NCBI RefSeq assembly: GCF_001696455.1
Contig: NZ_MAUJ01000001.1
Span: forward strand, 1,240,001 to 1,304,000
Length of the DNA stretch: 64,000 bases
Direction of reading: 5' to 3'
DNA from: Pseudoalteromonas luteoviolacea
GTDB lineage: Bacteria > Pseudomonadota > Gammaproteobacteria > Enterobacterales > Alteromonadaceae
In this document: positions 26,769-35,142 of the stretch, in pieces
Position numbering within the stretch: the stretch's first letter is position 1
Layout of the letters: each line of letters begins with the position of its first letter
Program-made: the position numbers and the translations under genes
Notes under the pieces: generated by a model
Databases searched by the model: none
Seen by the model: only the letters and a program-made list of their open reading frames with translations
What the model was told of the DNA's origin: nothing

Positions 26769-27079
26769 TGGACTTTATAAACCTTAAACAAATTGTGCAG
26801 TTTGTTGTTATCAGCATGGCCGCAGCTGCCATTCAACTTTACTTATCGCCACACGCGTTTACTTTTGGCCGTTACTTTTTTAACGCGCTCATGGCATTAC
26901 TTGCTGCTTATTTGGTATCTAGCTTTTGTGATTTTTGGCAAGTAGCCGAAAGCGCCCGACCAGGCTTTATTGGTGTGGGTGCATATCTGGCGCCTCATTT
27001 GTTTAATGGTCTGAATAACTTCGGTCACAAGTTTAGTAAAGATCCGATGAATATCATTAACAAGCTAAGGGATAAGTAA
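26768..27079 (+). CDS. Holin-like small membrane protein
   Basis: 103 residues with two or three hydrophobic segments (about 10-30, 38-58 and, weakly, 70-85) and a basic C-terminus; GFIGVGAYLAPHLFNGLNN is typical for small holin-like proteins of marine P2-like phages. Holins time lysis by opening the inner membrane. It follows the portal with a one-base overlap (TAATGG). No endolysin gene stands next to it, so the lysis set is incomplete by P2 standards. Confidence 0.65.
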   Translation: MDFINLKQIVQFVVISMAAAAIQLYLSPHAFTFGRYFFNALMALLAAYLVSSFCDFWQVAESARPGFIGVGAYLAPHLFNGLNNFGHKFSKDPMNIINKLRDK

Positions 27080-27218
27080 TACAAACCAATAATATTGACC
27101 ATTGAAACACGAATATAATGCTTTAGTTAAATACAACTGACAGCCTATTTTCACAAATTAGTGCTTAAAATTAGAAATTAGGCTTCCCATTGAAAAACCA
27201 ACGCATAAACCATCAACT

Positions 27219-27872
27219 TTACTTCAGATCATTTACGAAATCATCAACCTCTTTTCTCGCATTAAGTAAAGGCTTTCCAGATAAAATTGTATGCTTTCTT
27301 AATGCACTCAAACGATTTGATGCTAATATATTCCACTTAATAGCCTCATCTCTTAAACGGTTGCACCAGTATGTGTTTTCAATAGTTCTTTCTACTAAAT
27401 TATCACAAAATAAGTGTTTTTGTTTAATTTTAATACTCCAGATTTCAAAAGAGTACCTAGCGAAAACACCCAGCTCATGAAGTTCGACAAATACACTACT
27501 ATTACTGCTAGGGATTCTAATCTTATACTTAGACTGATTTATTACGAGTTTAGCCAACTTATCCAAGTTATGGCCACATTTTCTTGCTTTCTTATATGCT
27601 TCTTTTGCACTAACCTCATCATTACTAGTTGTAATTAGTAATGATTTCAGAGAACACTCAATTGACATTAATAAATCAACAACCATTTTGGAACGATAAT
27701 TTGTATTTCCTAGATAATCAGAAGATAACGCAATATCATAACGCTTTATAAAAATGTTACCATCAACATAAAAGTTACTGGCTATCATATATTTTACATA
27801 TTTTTTTCGACATGGTTTTTTTACAGCACCTAAACTATCCTTGAGTCTTTTTATTAAAGCTTCCTCTACCAT
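27219..27872 (-). CDS. Helical protein of unknown function, prophage cargo (possible HEPN-like)
   Basis: 217 residues, mainly helical and basic. The segment VDLLMSIECSLKSLLI...AYKKARKCGHNLDKLAKLV resembles HEPN-type helical domains, where a GH(D/N)L motif follows an early helix; the exact Rx4-6H motif of active HEPN RNases is not clear, so the assignment is weak. Strongly AT-rich compared with the adjacent structural genes. It takes the slot between holin and PapB-like genes, where the remnant prophage has an unrelated membrane protein. Confidence 0.6.
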   Translation of the reverse strand: MVEEALIKRLKDSLGAVKKPCRKKYVKYMIASNFYVDGNIFIKRYDIALSSDYLGNTNYRSKMVVDLLMSIECSLKSLLITTSNDEVSAKEAYKKARKCGHNLDKLAKLVINQSKYKIRIPSSNSSVFVELHELGVFARYSFEIWSIKIKQKHLFCDNLVERTIENTYWCNRLRDEAIKWNILASNRLSALRKHTILSGKPLLNARKEVDDFVNDLK

Positions 27873-27886
27873 TTTTAATCAACACC

Positions 27887-28123
27887 TTATTTATCAAGTT
27901 CCTTAATTCTTTCTACCAATTCAGCTTTAACCTCGAGCCTTCTCAAAGCTGCCGACAAGTTGGGTTGCTCAATGCCATTGATTACCGCCGCTGTCTTTTT
28001 ATCCAAACCACGCACTAAGTAATCCCTCAAAGCCTCAATAATGTTGTCACTGCTAATCCGAGTCAATGATAAAAGCAGTTCGAACCGCTCTGGGCTTTGC
28101 ATTCCTTTAAATAAGTATTTCAT
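27887..28123 (-). CDS. PapB-like small transcriptional regulator
   Basis: 78 residues, homologous to 3857-4096. Residues 30-70 form a helix-turn-helix with RDYLVRGLDKKTAAVI and NLSAALRRLE, resembling PapB/FocB regulators. Divergent from ogr across a 345-bp region that is almost unchanged between the two prophages, so it probably binds there and influences late-gene or packaging-region expression (inference). Confidence 0.65.
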   Translation of the reverse strand: MKYLFKGMQSPERFELLLSLTRISSDNIIEALRDYLVRGLDKKTAAVINGIEQPNLSAALRRLEVKAELVERIKELDK

Positions 28124-28330
28124 AAAATAGTTATGAGTTAAGTCATAATAATTTTAATATAAATGGGTTTTCGTTGTATTTCCAATATTTTGGATCCTTT
28201 CTTGTCATTCATGTGTCAAAACATGTCACAAGTTTGACATTCTGATCCTTTCCTAAATGCTGGCAGATCCATAGGTATAAAGGTTGCCACATAATCTCGG
28301 TGTCACAGGCGATGTCAAAGCCGTCAATTT

Positions 28331-28375
28331 TTTGTGCGAAAGCGGAAGGCGAGGAGGAGTGAATTTTTCGCCCTT
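28331..28375. other. Candidate cos region
   Basis: GTGCGAAAGCGG followed by GGCGAGGAGGAGTG (28348-28361) in the long conserved region between PapB-like and ogr genes. The first 12 bases resemble the P2 cohesive end GGCGAGGCGGGG (recalled). Location between gpA and portal fits P2 cos. The rest of 28124-28424 also holds repeated TGTCA/TGACA boxes (28203-28242) that may bind a regulator. Confidence 0.45.
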
Positions 28376-28424
28376 TTGGTCTCATGCAGGCGTTCTGGCG
28401 GTGATATTTGCGCCACGGAATTAA

Positions 28425-28440
28425 CTGTATATAATCACAG
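28425..28440. promoter_or_regulatory. LexA box over the ogr promoter
   Basis: CTGTATATAATCACAG fits the gammaproteobacterial LexA consensus CTGT-N8-ACAG with A/T flanks. TATAAT (28430-28435) inside it would be the -10 element, so LexA would shut the promoter and DNA damage would open it. The ogr ATG is 30 bases downstream. Confidence 0.75.
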
Positions 28441-28469
28441 TATTAAGATTGAGATTTGAAGGTGTAACA

Positions 28470-28712
28470 ATGCGAGTGACTTGCCCAAACTGCGGAAGCA
28501 AAGCAGTAATAACATCGAGGGAGAATGTGGCGGATAACGTATCTGAATTGTACTGCTCGTGTTCAAACACTAAAGAGTGTGGTGCGACATTTGTTGCAAG
28601 TCTTGCATTCAAACACTATTTGAATCCACCAAGGGGAGATGTGGCAAGATTGGCTGCGGGGGTTTTGAAGAATTTACCGAAGCCAATGCAAATTGACCTG
28701 CTAAAAGAATAA
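28470..28712 (+). CDS. ogr: Ogr/Delta-like late-gene activator
   Basis: 80 residues from ATG 28470 with GAAGGTGT upstream. Zinc-finger pattern CPNCGSKAVITSRE...LYCSCSNTKECGATFVAS as in P2 Ogr, 186 B and P4 Delta. Ogr binds upstream of late promoters and RNA polymerase alpha to turn on capsid and tail operons. Preceded by a LexA box, which suggests direct SOS control of the late switch. In P2, ogr sits after gene D; here it is next to the cos-like region. Confidence 0.9.
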   Translation: MRVTCPNCGSKAVITSRENVADNVSELYCSCSNTKECGATFVASLAFKHYLNPPRGDVARLAAGVLKNLPKPMQIDLLKE

Positions 28713-28753
28713 ACTTCAATTGATATCTATTTAATTAAATTTTAGAACTCTAA

Positions 28754-29551
28754 TTAACTCACTTTAGTTAAACTCTCAACACTTTCATCAAAGCGAGCAA
28801 GATACTCTCTAAAACCAATCAACTCGAATGCAGAGCCATAAATGTATATAGCGTCATCTTTAAGAGCAAACTGAGCCGCTGCTTCTAAGCTTTCATAGTA
28901 AGATAATTTATCAATTGGTTTTATACCAAAGTTACCCAGTAGTAAGTCTTTCCCTTGATATTTGTACAATAGATTAATTACTATTTGTAAATCGACTACA
29001 ACCTTCTCAATCATGGATTTACACTCCACCTTTAATCTATTATTTTTATTTGAATTATAACTATTTTTAACGTTAACTCTATCTAATAACGATAATGACT
29101 TTTCAAATTGTGTACTTATATTATTCTTTAATTCCTCAACTTTCAGCACTGCATCTGCCATTTCTTTTGGAGTAAGTTCAATTTCTTTCTTATCATATAT
29201 ATACAAAGTAACGGCAGTCCACATTGAACCTTCTAGATCAAACTTCAACTTCCTCAGCTCAGAAACAGGCCCGGTTACAAGCTCAGTTTTTTCTTCAATT
29301 GCACGATCACGAACATAAAACATATACTGATAAAAAGCTAAGACAGCGGCAACAAATGTGATTATTCCACCAAGAGCACTTCCCCACGCCCCTAATCTAT
29401 TTGCAAGTTCCTGTTTAACTAGGAAAACTGTAAATGTTGACGCAAAAATTAATGATAAAAAAAGAATAACCAACCAAACTTGCCAAAAGGGATATCTATC
29501 ATCAAATTCATATAACCAATCATCTAAACTTTTAAATAACTCACTTACCAT
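28754..29551 (-). CDS. Two-TM membrane protein with cytosolic helical domain, prophage cargo
   Basis: 265 residues. Two transmembrane segments (about 22-45 and 55-78), then a long helical, charged domain (residues 85-265) without recognised motif. A tandem partner with the same layout is directly upstream (29583-30419). AT-rich. The pair occupies the ogr-gpA slot, a place where P2-like phages carry anti-phage genes such as tin and old. Defence or exclusion function is plausible but not shown. Confidence 0.7.
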   Translation of the reverse strand: MVSELFKSLDDWLYEFDDRYPFWQVWLVILFLSLIFASTFTVFLVKQELANRLGAWGSALGGIITFVAAVLAFYQYMFYVRDRAIEEKTELVTGPVSELRKLKFDLEGSMWTAVTLYIYDKKEIELTPKEMADAVLKVEELKNNISTQFEKSLSLLDRVNVKNSYNSNKNNRLKVECKSMIEKVVVDLQIVINLLYKYQGKDLLLGNFGIKPIDKLSYYESLEAAAQFALKDDAIYIYGSAFELIGFREYLARFDESVESLTKVS

Positions 29552-29582
29552 TATTTTTAACCTATATTTTTGTTGTATTAAG

Positions 29583-30419
29583 CTAATCTAAAATTGACTT
29601 AAAGTCGCTTGCAATGTTCTTTAGCTGAAAGGGGTTTCTTACACTGTTCCGCGCTAGTGTCTTTCTACAAGCGCTATAAACCGGGCGCATAAATTCTTGG
29701 GTTTTATTTTCTAGTAAATGTGCCTTAGCATTTGACATAAAACGCTTAGACGGGAAAATACCTAGATAAGATTCGTAACTATCAGTATCAACTTCTCGGC
29801 TAATATAATCTACCATTGAATATTCGAGAGCTTGACTTGCGTTATATAAATCAAATGCAGCAGCGCGAGATCTTAAGATAGACTTTTTGTGTTTTTCAAT
29901 TTCAATACTAAGTTCAGTATAAGTGAACGAAAGCCGGTCCAATTGCTGAATAGCATCATCTGACATTTTCTGGTATTCGATCATTCCACTATTTGATTCT
30001 TCAATAACCCTGTTCGCATTACCTAAGAGATTCTCATTTACTTTGTAGTCAGACTTGGCTGCTTGTTCAATTATCAACTCTATTAGAATGACAACATTGA
30101 CAAAGTTTAGAGATATGTGAGCTTCAAACTGCTCAGATATGCCGAGTAAATGCTCCGTATAAATCCTATGTATATCCGCCCTCATTTCTTTTTCTATAGG
30201 CTTTTGGGCAAGGCGGTTAGCCTGAATTCCAAATAGTATTGTGACCACGATTGCAAAAAATGTTAGTACAAAACTCATCCAGCTTGCTGACGCAGACCAT
30301 TTATCGATAATACTGACATGCTGGCTGAGAATAGACGCAACCCCAAAAAACAGTAAAATAAGCGAAAAAGATAGAATTATCCAAAATGCTTTAAGATTTA
30401 TAATCGTTTTTTGCACCAA
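29583..30419 (-). CDS. Two-TM membrane protein, partner of the preceding cargo gene
   Basis: 278 residues: transmembrane segments at about 12-32 and 45-65, followed by RLAQKPIEKEMR and a long helical part with coiled-coil character (about 75-180) and a basic C-terminus. Same topology as 28754-29551 and only 31 bases away, so the two probably act as one membrane system. No enzymatic motif is seen. Located just after gpA; the last gpA codons and this gene are 11 bases apart. Confidence 0.7.
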   Translation of the reverse strand: MVQKTIINLKAFWIILSFSLILLFFGVASILSQHVSIIDKWSASASWMSFVLTFFAIVVTILFGIQANRLAQKPIEKEMRADIHRIYTEHLLGISEQFEAHISLNFVNVVILIELIIEQAAKSDYKVNENLLGNANRVIEESNSGMIEYQKMSDDAIQQLDRLSFTYTELSIEIEKHKKSILRSRAAAFDLYNASQALEYSMVDYISREVDTDSYESYLGIFPSKRFMSNAKAHLLENKTQEFMRPVYSACRKTLARNSVRNPFQLKNIASDFKSILD

Positions 30420-30429
30420 ATTTTGACTC

Positions 30430-32982
30430 CTAAGCCATCATCCCTATCTCCCACCAATCATTATCGCTAATCGCGCTTGCCTCGCCTTCAACAGCGAGTT
30501 GAGCAAGTTCAAGATCACCAATCAGGTCTAAGCCCTTTCCGAGCTTTCGGTCATGGCCGTATATGGTGTTGGATGGAATTGTTCGTTCTTCTAATTGAGC
30601 ATAGGTAAAGGCGAGGTCTACAATCTCCCTAGCTTTTTGCCAATGCACGTCTTGTGCTTCTAGCGTCGTTACCCGCTCCATGTCGTTTAACTCTATACGT
30701 TTGAAAGAGTTAAGCTTGTTGCCGACAATATAATACACTCGACGACCCGCGACAACGTGGCCAGTTCGTTTTATCTGGTCAATTTGATCTTCATTAAGCA
30801 CATCCCAATCAGCAATTGCCGACTCTTGGGCTTCATATCGCTGCTGCTCCGCCTCTTTTTGGGCGAGTGAATGCGCTACATGCTTGATGTAGTCTTGTTT
30901 AAGTGAGTTAATCTGGGCTTTTTTATCCAATATGAGCAATTGCCCTCCCCTTATTAGGTAAATAAAGCCGTTTCTCATGATCCTTTTTCCTGCTACGAGA
31001 TCTTTTTTAATGTCTCTGATCTCATTTTCGCTGCAACCTTGCATATCTAGCACTAACTCGTCGCTATGCCCTGTCGTGCAAGGCGTACAGTTATTCCCAC
31101 TAGTCCAAGAATAGTCGGCTGAGCCGACGGGGGTGCTGTCTGCACGCGCGTTTTTCTCTGCGGTACCTTTGAGTTGTCTGGTCCATTCAACCAACCTAGT
31201 GACGATAGAGCTGTCACTAGCGGCATGCAAAACCCCCTTTATACGCTGAACAACTTCACCGTAGTCGTTGCCAAACTCAGTGTACTCATACAGCGGTTTG
31301 AAATTAGCATCTTTACCTACAGACATGCCGCCTTGCAGTTTTACGTAATCCTTCCAGTGCCCCTCGTTTGCTGCATACCTAATAGGCTCAATATTCTGGT
31401 CATCACATTCATTGCGTAACCGGCGCAATTCACGATAAACAGTAACGCTTGGTGAACCTAAAAATTGAAATTGACGAATACCCCAAACACTCGCCCAGGC
31501 TCTGACTGGGTTGATATTGTTCTTTTTAACTTTGCCCTTTTCATCAAATTCAGCAAAACCTTCCTCTGTTTCAGCGTCTTGATGATCGAGTAACATATAT
31601 CCATCAATGTTTTTTGAAATGTACTTAGCTATATAACTGGCGGCACTACCTTTACTTTTATCAATCAATACAGCTTCAAATCGCGGGTTAAACGTTTTAT
31701 AGAATTTGCTAGGCTCCTTTGCCTTTTTACCTTGCGTTTTCTTTAAGCCCCACTCTTTACGCTTTTGTTTGTATAGCTTGAATTGACGGGGCCTGTCTGC
31801 CCGTCTCTCATATAATTCTTGCTTGTTTTCTTGGATAAAGTACCAGCGCAAAATGGCGATAATTTCTTGCATCTTCTTTTTGGGCATAAAAAGCATCATA
31901 TGCCAATGCGGAGTGCCATCAGCGTGAGGTTCCGCCACTCGCACACCAAAGTAATCAAGCCCTCGCCTGTTTAGCTTTGAGCGAGCACGAGACCATGTTC
32001 TATTTAAGTAAGCTTGTGCGTCTTTGGGGGTGGTTCCTGCCCACTTTTGGCTATTTGCGTGATAACGCGATGGTGCGGTAAGGGTAAGAAACACGCCAAC
32101 ATAACCCATTTCGTCGGCCAGTTCCTCCGTTTCACGAATCCTAAGCATCAATTCATTGCGACGGTTTTTAGGGTTTGCCATACCCGACTTAACAGCTTCA
32201 ACTAAATCAATTACAGTGCCGTCGGAGCCTTCTAGCTCCATTAGTTTTAAAAACTCCAATCCAGACTTTTCTGATTGACTGTATTCTTGTTGAGCTAATT
32301 TGCTCGAGTAAGGAGAAATGCCTTTGCGGGAGTTCTTTTTGGTCCTCGGGTTATAAAACAAGTCCTTTCCGACCTGACCCGTTGAGATTTCCAAAAGCTC
32401 TAAATACTGGCGGCGTACAAGCTTTAATTTTCGCGCCCACCACTTGTCACACTTTAATTTAAGCAATGTCGACTGCAACAGCACATCTGGTAATTTTGAA
32501 TACTTTGTATTTGAAAATGGCACTCTAACGCCGAATGGCTTAGCGAATGTCTTTAAAGCTATATGCGTCTCTATTAATAACTCTCTATATGAGAGTTCGG
32601 TATTGCTATCAGCAAGATCAATCATCAGTCGCATAGCTTCAGTTGCAACAAGCCTTGAGTGGTCCTTCGTCTTTTCAACACTGCTCAAAATATGCCAAGG
32701 GAAAGGCATACTTTGAGCAATCCTGAACAACACGCCAAAGCGAGGTTTTAAACGCTTGATAGTGCGGCGCATCCATTCATTAGCTTTGTATTTGCTACCT
32801 GCTTTTTTACCGTTATAGCGGTCAATGTATTTACGGGCCATACGGCCCTGCAATGGGATAGGTAATGTGGAGAGTCCGCGAGCTAAGTAGTTGTAATCGT
32901 CGATATCGGTAATCGACGCTAATACACCTTTTGCTAGCCCGCTTAAATTAAGTGTATCAACGTCAATAGGCCGAACAGTCAT
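30430..32982 (-). CDS. Replication initiation endonuclease gpA-like
   Basis: 850 residues, a rolling-circle initiator of the Phage_GPA family. The HUH metal site is PHADGTPHWHMMLF (about residue 345-358) and the catalytic tyrosine region is AASYIAKYISKN (about 447), where P2 has paired tyrosines. gpA nicks its own origin within the gene and stays linked to the 5' end. The C-terminal ~180 residues duplicate the fragment at 6643-7191. It is the last gene of the early operon. Confidence 0.9.
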   Translation of the reverse strand: MTVRPIDVDTLNLSGLAKGVLASITDIDDYNYLARGLSTLPIPLQGRMARKYIDRYNGKKAGSKYKANEWMRRTIKRLKPRFGVLFRIAQSMPFPWHILSSVEKTKDHSRLVATEAMRLMIDLADSNTELSYRELLIETHIALKTFAKPFGVRVPFSNTKYSKLPDVLLQSTLLKLKCDKWWARKLKLVRRQYLELLEISTGQVGKDLFYNPRTKKNSRKGISPYSSKLAQQEYSQSEKSGLEFLKLMELEGSDGTVIDLVEAVKSGMANPKNRRNELMLRIRETEELADEMGYVGVFLTLTAPSRYHANSQKWAGTTPKDAQAYLNRTWSRARSKLNRRGLDYFGVRVAEPHADGTPHWHMMLFMPKKKMQEIIAILRWYFIQENKQELYERRADRPRQFKLYKQKRKEWGLKKTQGKKAKEPSKFYKTFNPRFEAVLIDKSKGSAASYIAKYISKNIDGYMLLDHQDAETEEGFAEFDEKGKVKKNNINPVRAWASVWGIRQFQFLGSPSVTVYRELRRLRNECDDQNIEPIRYAANEGHWKDYVKLQGGMSVGKDANFKPLYEYTEFGNDYGEVVQRIKGVLHAASDSSIVTRLVEWTRQLKGTAEKNARADSTPVGSADYSWTSGNNCTPCTTGHSDELVLDMQGCSENEIRDIKKDLVAGKRIMRNGFIYLIRGGQLLILDKKAQINSLKQDYIKHVAHSLAQKEAEQQRYEAQESAIADWDVLNEDQIDQIKRTGHVVAGRRVYYIVGNKLNSFKRIELNDMERVTTLEAQDVHWQKAREIVDLAFTYAQLEERTIPSNTIYGHDRKLGKGLDLIGDLELAQLAVEGEASAISDNDWWEIGMMA

Positions 32983-32984
32983 AA

Positions 32985-33260
32985 CTAAACTTCTAGTTTA
33001 TGAAGTAGCTCGGCGCCTAAATGCAGCTCGTCTAATACCTTTTTGATTTGCGCGTAAATGTCAAAGTCTGCATGTTCACAAATAAGCTTTGCCATTGGCT
33101 GCAAATCAGTAAGTACATCTTCGCATGCAATTCGAGTACTAGATGTATCTCTTTTCCAAACTAGGTTAATCGCCTCGTTAGCCTGCTCTACGATTAAATT
33201 AACCATTGATTGAGTGATATTCTGATTTTCAGGCAGATCTTGGTCTTTGATATATGTCAT
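32985..33260 (-). CDS. Small early phage protein
   Basis: 91 residues, acidic and helical, starting MTYIKDQDLPENQN, with GGAACAAGAAA upstream. It lies two bases before gpA and shares its operon. No family is recognised. P2-like phages have several small early genes (orf80-83) here, mostly of unknown role. Confidence 0.65.
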   Translation of the reverse strand: MTYIKDQDLPENQNITQSMVNLIVEQANEAINLVWKRDTSSTRIACEDVLTDLQPMAKLICEHADFDIYAQIKKVLDELHLGAELLHKLEV

Positions 33261-33282
33261 TTTCTTGTTCCAAATATTTTAT

Positions 33283-33867
33283 TTAAAAGGGGATGTCGTC
33301 TTTGCCAACAGTGATTGGTGCTTGTTTGTGGATGTAAGTGCTTGGCCGTCGGATATTGAAAATACCTTTACTCGCTAATGTTTCGCTTTCAAAAGTGAGG
33401 TAGTCGATCCATCCTCCTATGCAGCGCCCCATATATAAATTCCACAACCTTTTAAATAACTCTGGAGAAAATGCTGCAACAATATCGAACCAACTATTGA
33501 GTTTATACTGGGTTGGCTGGTAGCTTCCGTTCCATCTGTTTATAATGGTGTCATTAATCCTTCTGACAGCAGATTTTACAATTGAGGGAAGTCTTAAAGT
33601 TTGCTCTGCTTGAATTGCTCTTTCGGCTGTAATTAATGTAACGAATCCCCTATTTTTTTTACGCATTGGATTTTTGTGAGAAAGTTTACAAACTTTTATA
33701 TATGCTGAATTGCACTCAGAATGTAGGTCACCAATAAACTGCTCTAATTGGCTTTTCAGCTCAGCAATTTTATATTCCATCACGAAAACCTTTTTCAAAG
33801 CTGCCTTTTCATGTTTTGACAGTTTTAAATGTTTTTCAGACGCAACTTGGTCTTTGATATGTTCCAT
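33283..33867 (-). CDS. Early phage protein, unknown
   Basis: 194 residues from ATG 33867, preferred because AAAGGACC is upstream. The N-terminal half is helical with coiled-coil tendency, the middle is basic (KNPMRKKNRGF), and the C-terminus ends VGKDDIPF, a tail resembling that of single-stranded-DNA-binding proteins (acidic residues then IPF), though no OB fold can be confirmed by eye. In the replication operon. Confidence 0.6.
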   Translation of the reverse strand: MEHIKDQVASEKHLKLSKHEKAALKKVFVMEYKIAELKSQLEQFIGDLHSECNSAYIKVCKLSHKNPMRKKNRGFVTLITAERAIQAEQTLRLPSIVKSAVRRINDTIINRWNGSYQPTQYKLNSWFDIVAAFSPELFKRLWNLYMGRCIGGWIDYLTFESETLASKGIFNIRRPSTYIHKQAPITVGKDDIPF

Positions 33868-33970
33868 TTCTTTGGTCCTTTGGGTTAAATTTCGAAAAGG
33901 TTGGTGACTAGTGTTTTGGGTTGGTTTTTGCAAAACACAAAGTAGATGCAATCGAAAGGGTTCGTAGAAC

Positions 33971-34168
33971 TCATAGCGCTTTCCTTACTCTGTATTCGTT
34001 TACGTCATCGCATTTGGGCAACTTGGCATAGTCTTCTGATGAAAGCTTGGTTAGCTTTTGCAACACCCACTTGTCCATGTAACTGTCAAAGGCTTCGGGG
34101 TAACCGCTATTGAGGCGGCGCTTTGTGTATTGGGGTTTACTGAACAGCTTTGTAAAAAAGTTAAACAT
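33971..34168 (-). CDS. Small early phage protein
   Basis: 65 residues from ATG 34168 (MFNFFTKLFSKPQYTKRR), with AAGGAGCT upstream. The N-terminus is hydrophobic and basic, the rest polar. Unknown family; in the early operon. Confidence 0.6.
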   Translation of the reverse strand: MFNFFTKLFSKPQYTKRRLNSGYPEAFDSYMDKWVLQKLTKLSSEDYAKLPKCDDVNEYRVRKAL

Positions 34169-34181
34169 GATAGCTCCTTGC

Positions 34182-34535
34182 TTAGTTAACTTTGGCGAAA
34201 CTGCTGCCTTGAATAAACTTTTGTGGGTCAATTGCCTTAGCATCAAAAAACTGCTGAGAAAGGCCCCTAAACTCTATTATCGCGTCTCGGATAGAAAGTC
34301 TCTGGTCATTACTCATTTCATGCCAAAGCATGCCAACTTGTGTTCTGCTAAAGCCGGCGGCAAAACAAAGCAGGTACTTTTGTCTTTCTGGGAGCTGAGC
34401 GTAAATACGGCTTGGGCTGTTAAAGTCGCCTTTTAGCTGCTTGCGAGCATTTATAAAGCAAGCAGGTAGCTCGCGCTTTGAACCTTTGATAACTGCTAAT
34501 TCTGGTACTGTTTGAAGTTGGTTTGGCTGTCCCAT
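34182..34535 (-). CDS. Early phage protein, unknown
   Basis: 117 residues from ATG 34535, which overlaps the preceding stop by one base (TGATG); GGGAGG lies upstream. It has an RIYAQLPERQKYLLCFAAGFSRTQVGMLW segment, which looks like a helical DNA-binding or replication-accessory region. No firm family. Confidence 0.6.
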   Translation of the reverse strand: MGQPNQLQTVPELAVIKGSKRELPACFINARKQLKGDFNSPSRIYAQLPERQKYLLCFAAGFSRTQVGMLWHEMSNDQRLSIRDAIIEFRGLSQQFFDAKAIDPQKFIQGSSFAKVN

Positions 34536-34837
34536 CACTTAGCCTCCCCGTTTATGCCTTTAATGTGCTTGTCACGAAATGCTTTAACATCACCAAGGCG
34601 GTAGTAATTTCTGCCAAACTTAATAACTTTGGGAAAGTCGTCGTAATTAGCCGCCATATCCCAAAACTTTTTGTGTTTACACAGCAAAATTTCCTTAGCC
34701 TCGGCAGTTGTAATAAGGCGGTCATCACCCTCTTTAAGCTGCTCTTTTAGCTCAATGTTTTCTTTAACTACTAAAGAGATAATGCCTTTTACGTCATCAG
34801 GTACATTAAGTTGGTCGACTACGCTTAATGAAATCAT
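34535..34837 (-). CDS. AlpA/MerR-like DNA-binding protein (paralogue 1)
   Basis: 100 residues. Residues ~35-90 are a winged-helix of AlpA/excisionase type: DRLITTAEAKEILLCKHKKFWDMA..YDDFPKVIKFGRNYYRLGDVKAFRDKHI. It is a paralogue of the next gene (34834-35142) and overlaps it by four bases. Such small proteins control early promoters or excision; this one is third in a row. Confidence 0.7.
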   Translation of the reverse strand: MISLSVVDQLNVPDDVKGIISLVVKENIELKEQLKEGDDRLITTAEAKEILLCKHKKFWDMAANYDDFPKVIKFGRNYYRLGDVKAFRDKHIKGINGEAK

Positions 34838-35142
34838 GAGTTACCTCCAGCCCTTGCTTCATCAACCAGCTTTTTACGAAAGGCTTTAACATCACCAAAC
34901 CGATAGTAATGGGTATACCCATACGTAACCGCCTTCGGAAAGTCATCATGCTCTTTTGATAAGTCACAAAACTTGTTGCGGGCAATACGTAGGTAGCTCA
35001 TTGCCTCAGCAGTTGAAACCAAACGCTCGTCACCTTCGTCTAGCTTTTCATTAAGGACTTCAATCTCATGATGCATGCTCAGAAAAATACTTTCAGCTTC
35101 AGGAGACAAGCCAAGAGATTTGATTGATTGTTCAGTGATCAT
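34834..35142 (-). CDS. AlpA/MerR-like DNA-binding protein (paralogue 2)
   Basis: 102 residues with the same layout as its neighbour: a helical start with EVLNEKLDEGDERLVSTAEAMSYL, then DFPKAVTYGYTHYYRFGDVKAFRKKL. ATGA overlaps join it to both neighbours, which suggests coupled translation in fixed ratio. Possibly forms mixed complexes with paralogue 1. Confidence 0.7.
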   Translation of the reverse strand: MITEQSIKSLGLSPEAESIFLSMHHEIEVLNEKLDEGDERLVSTAEAMSYLRIARNKFCDLSKEHDDFPKAVTYGYTHYYRFGDVKAFRKKLVDEARAGGNS

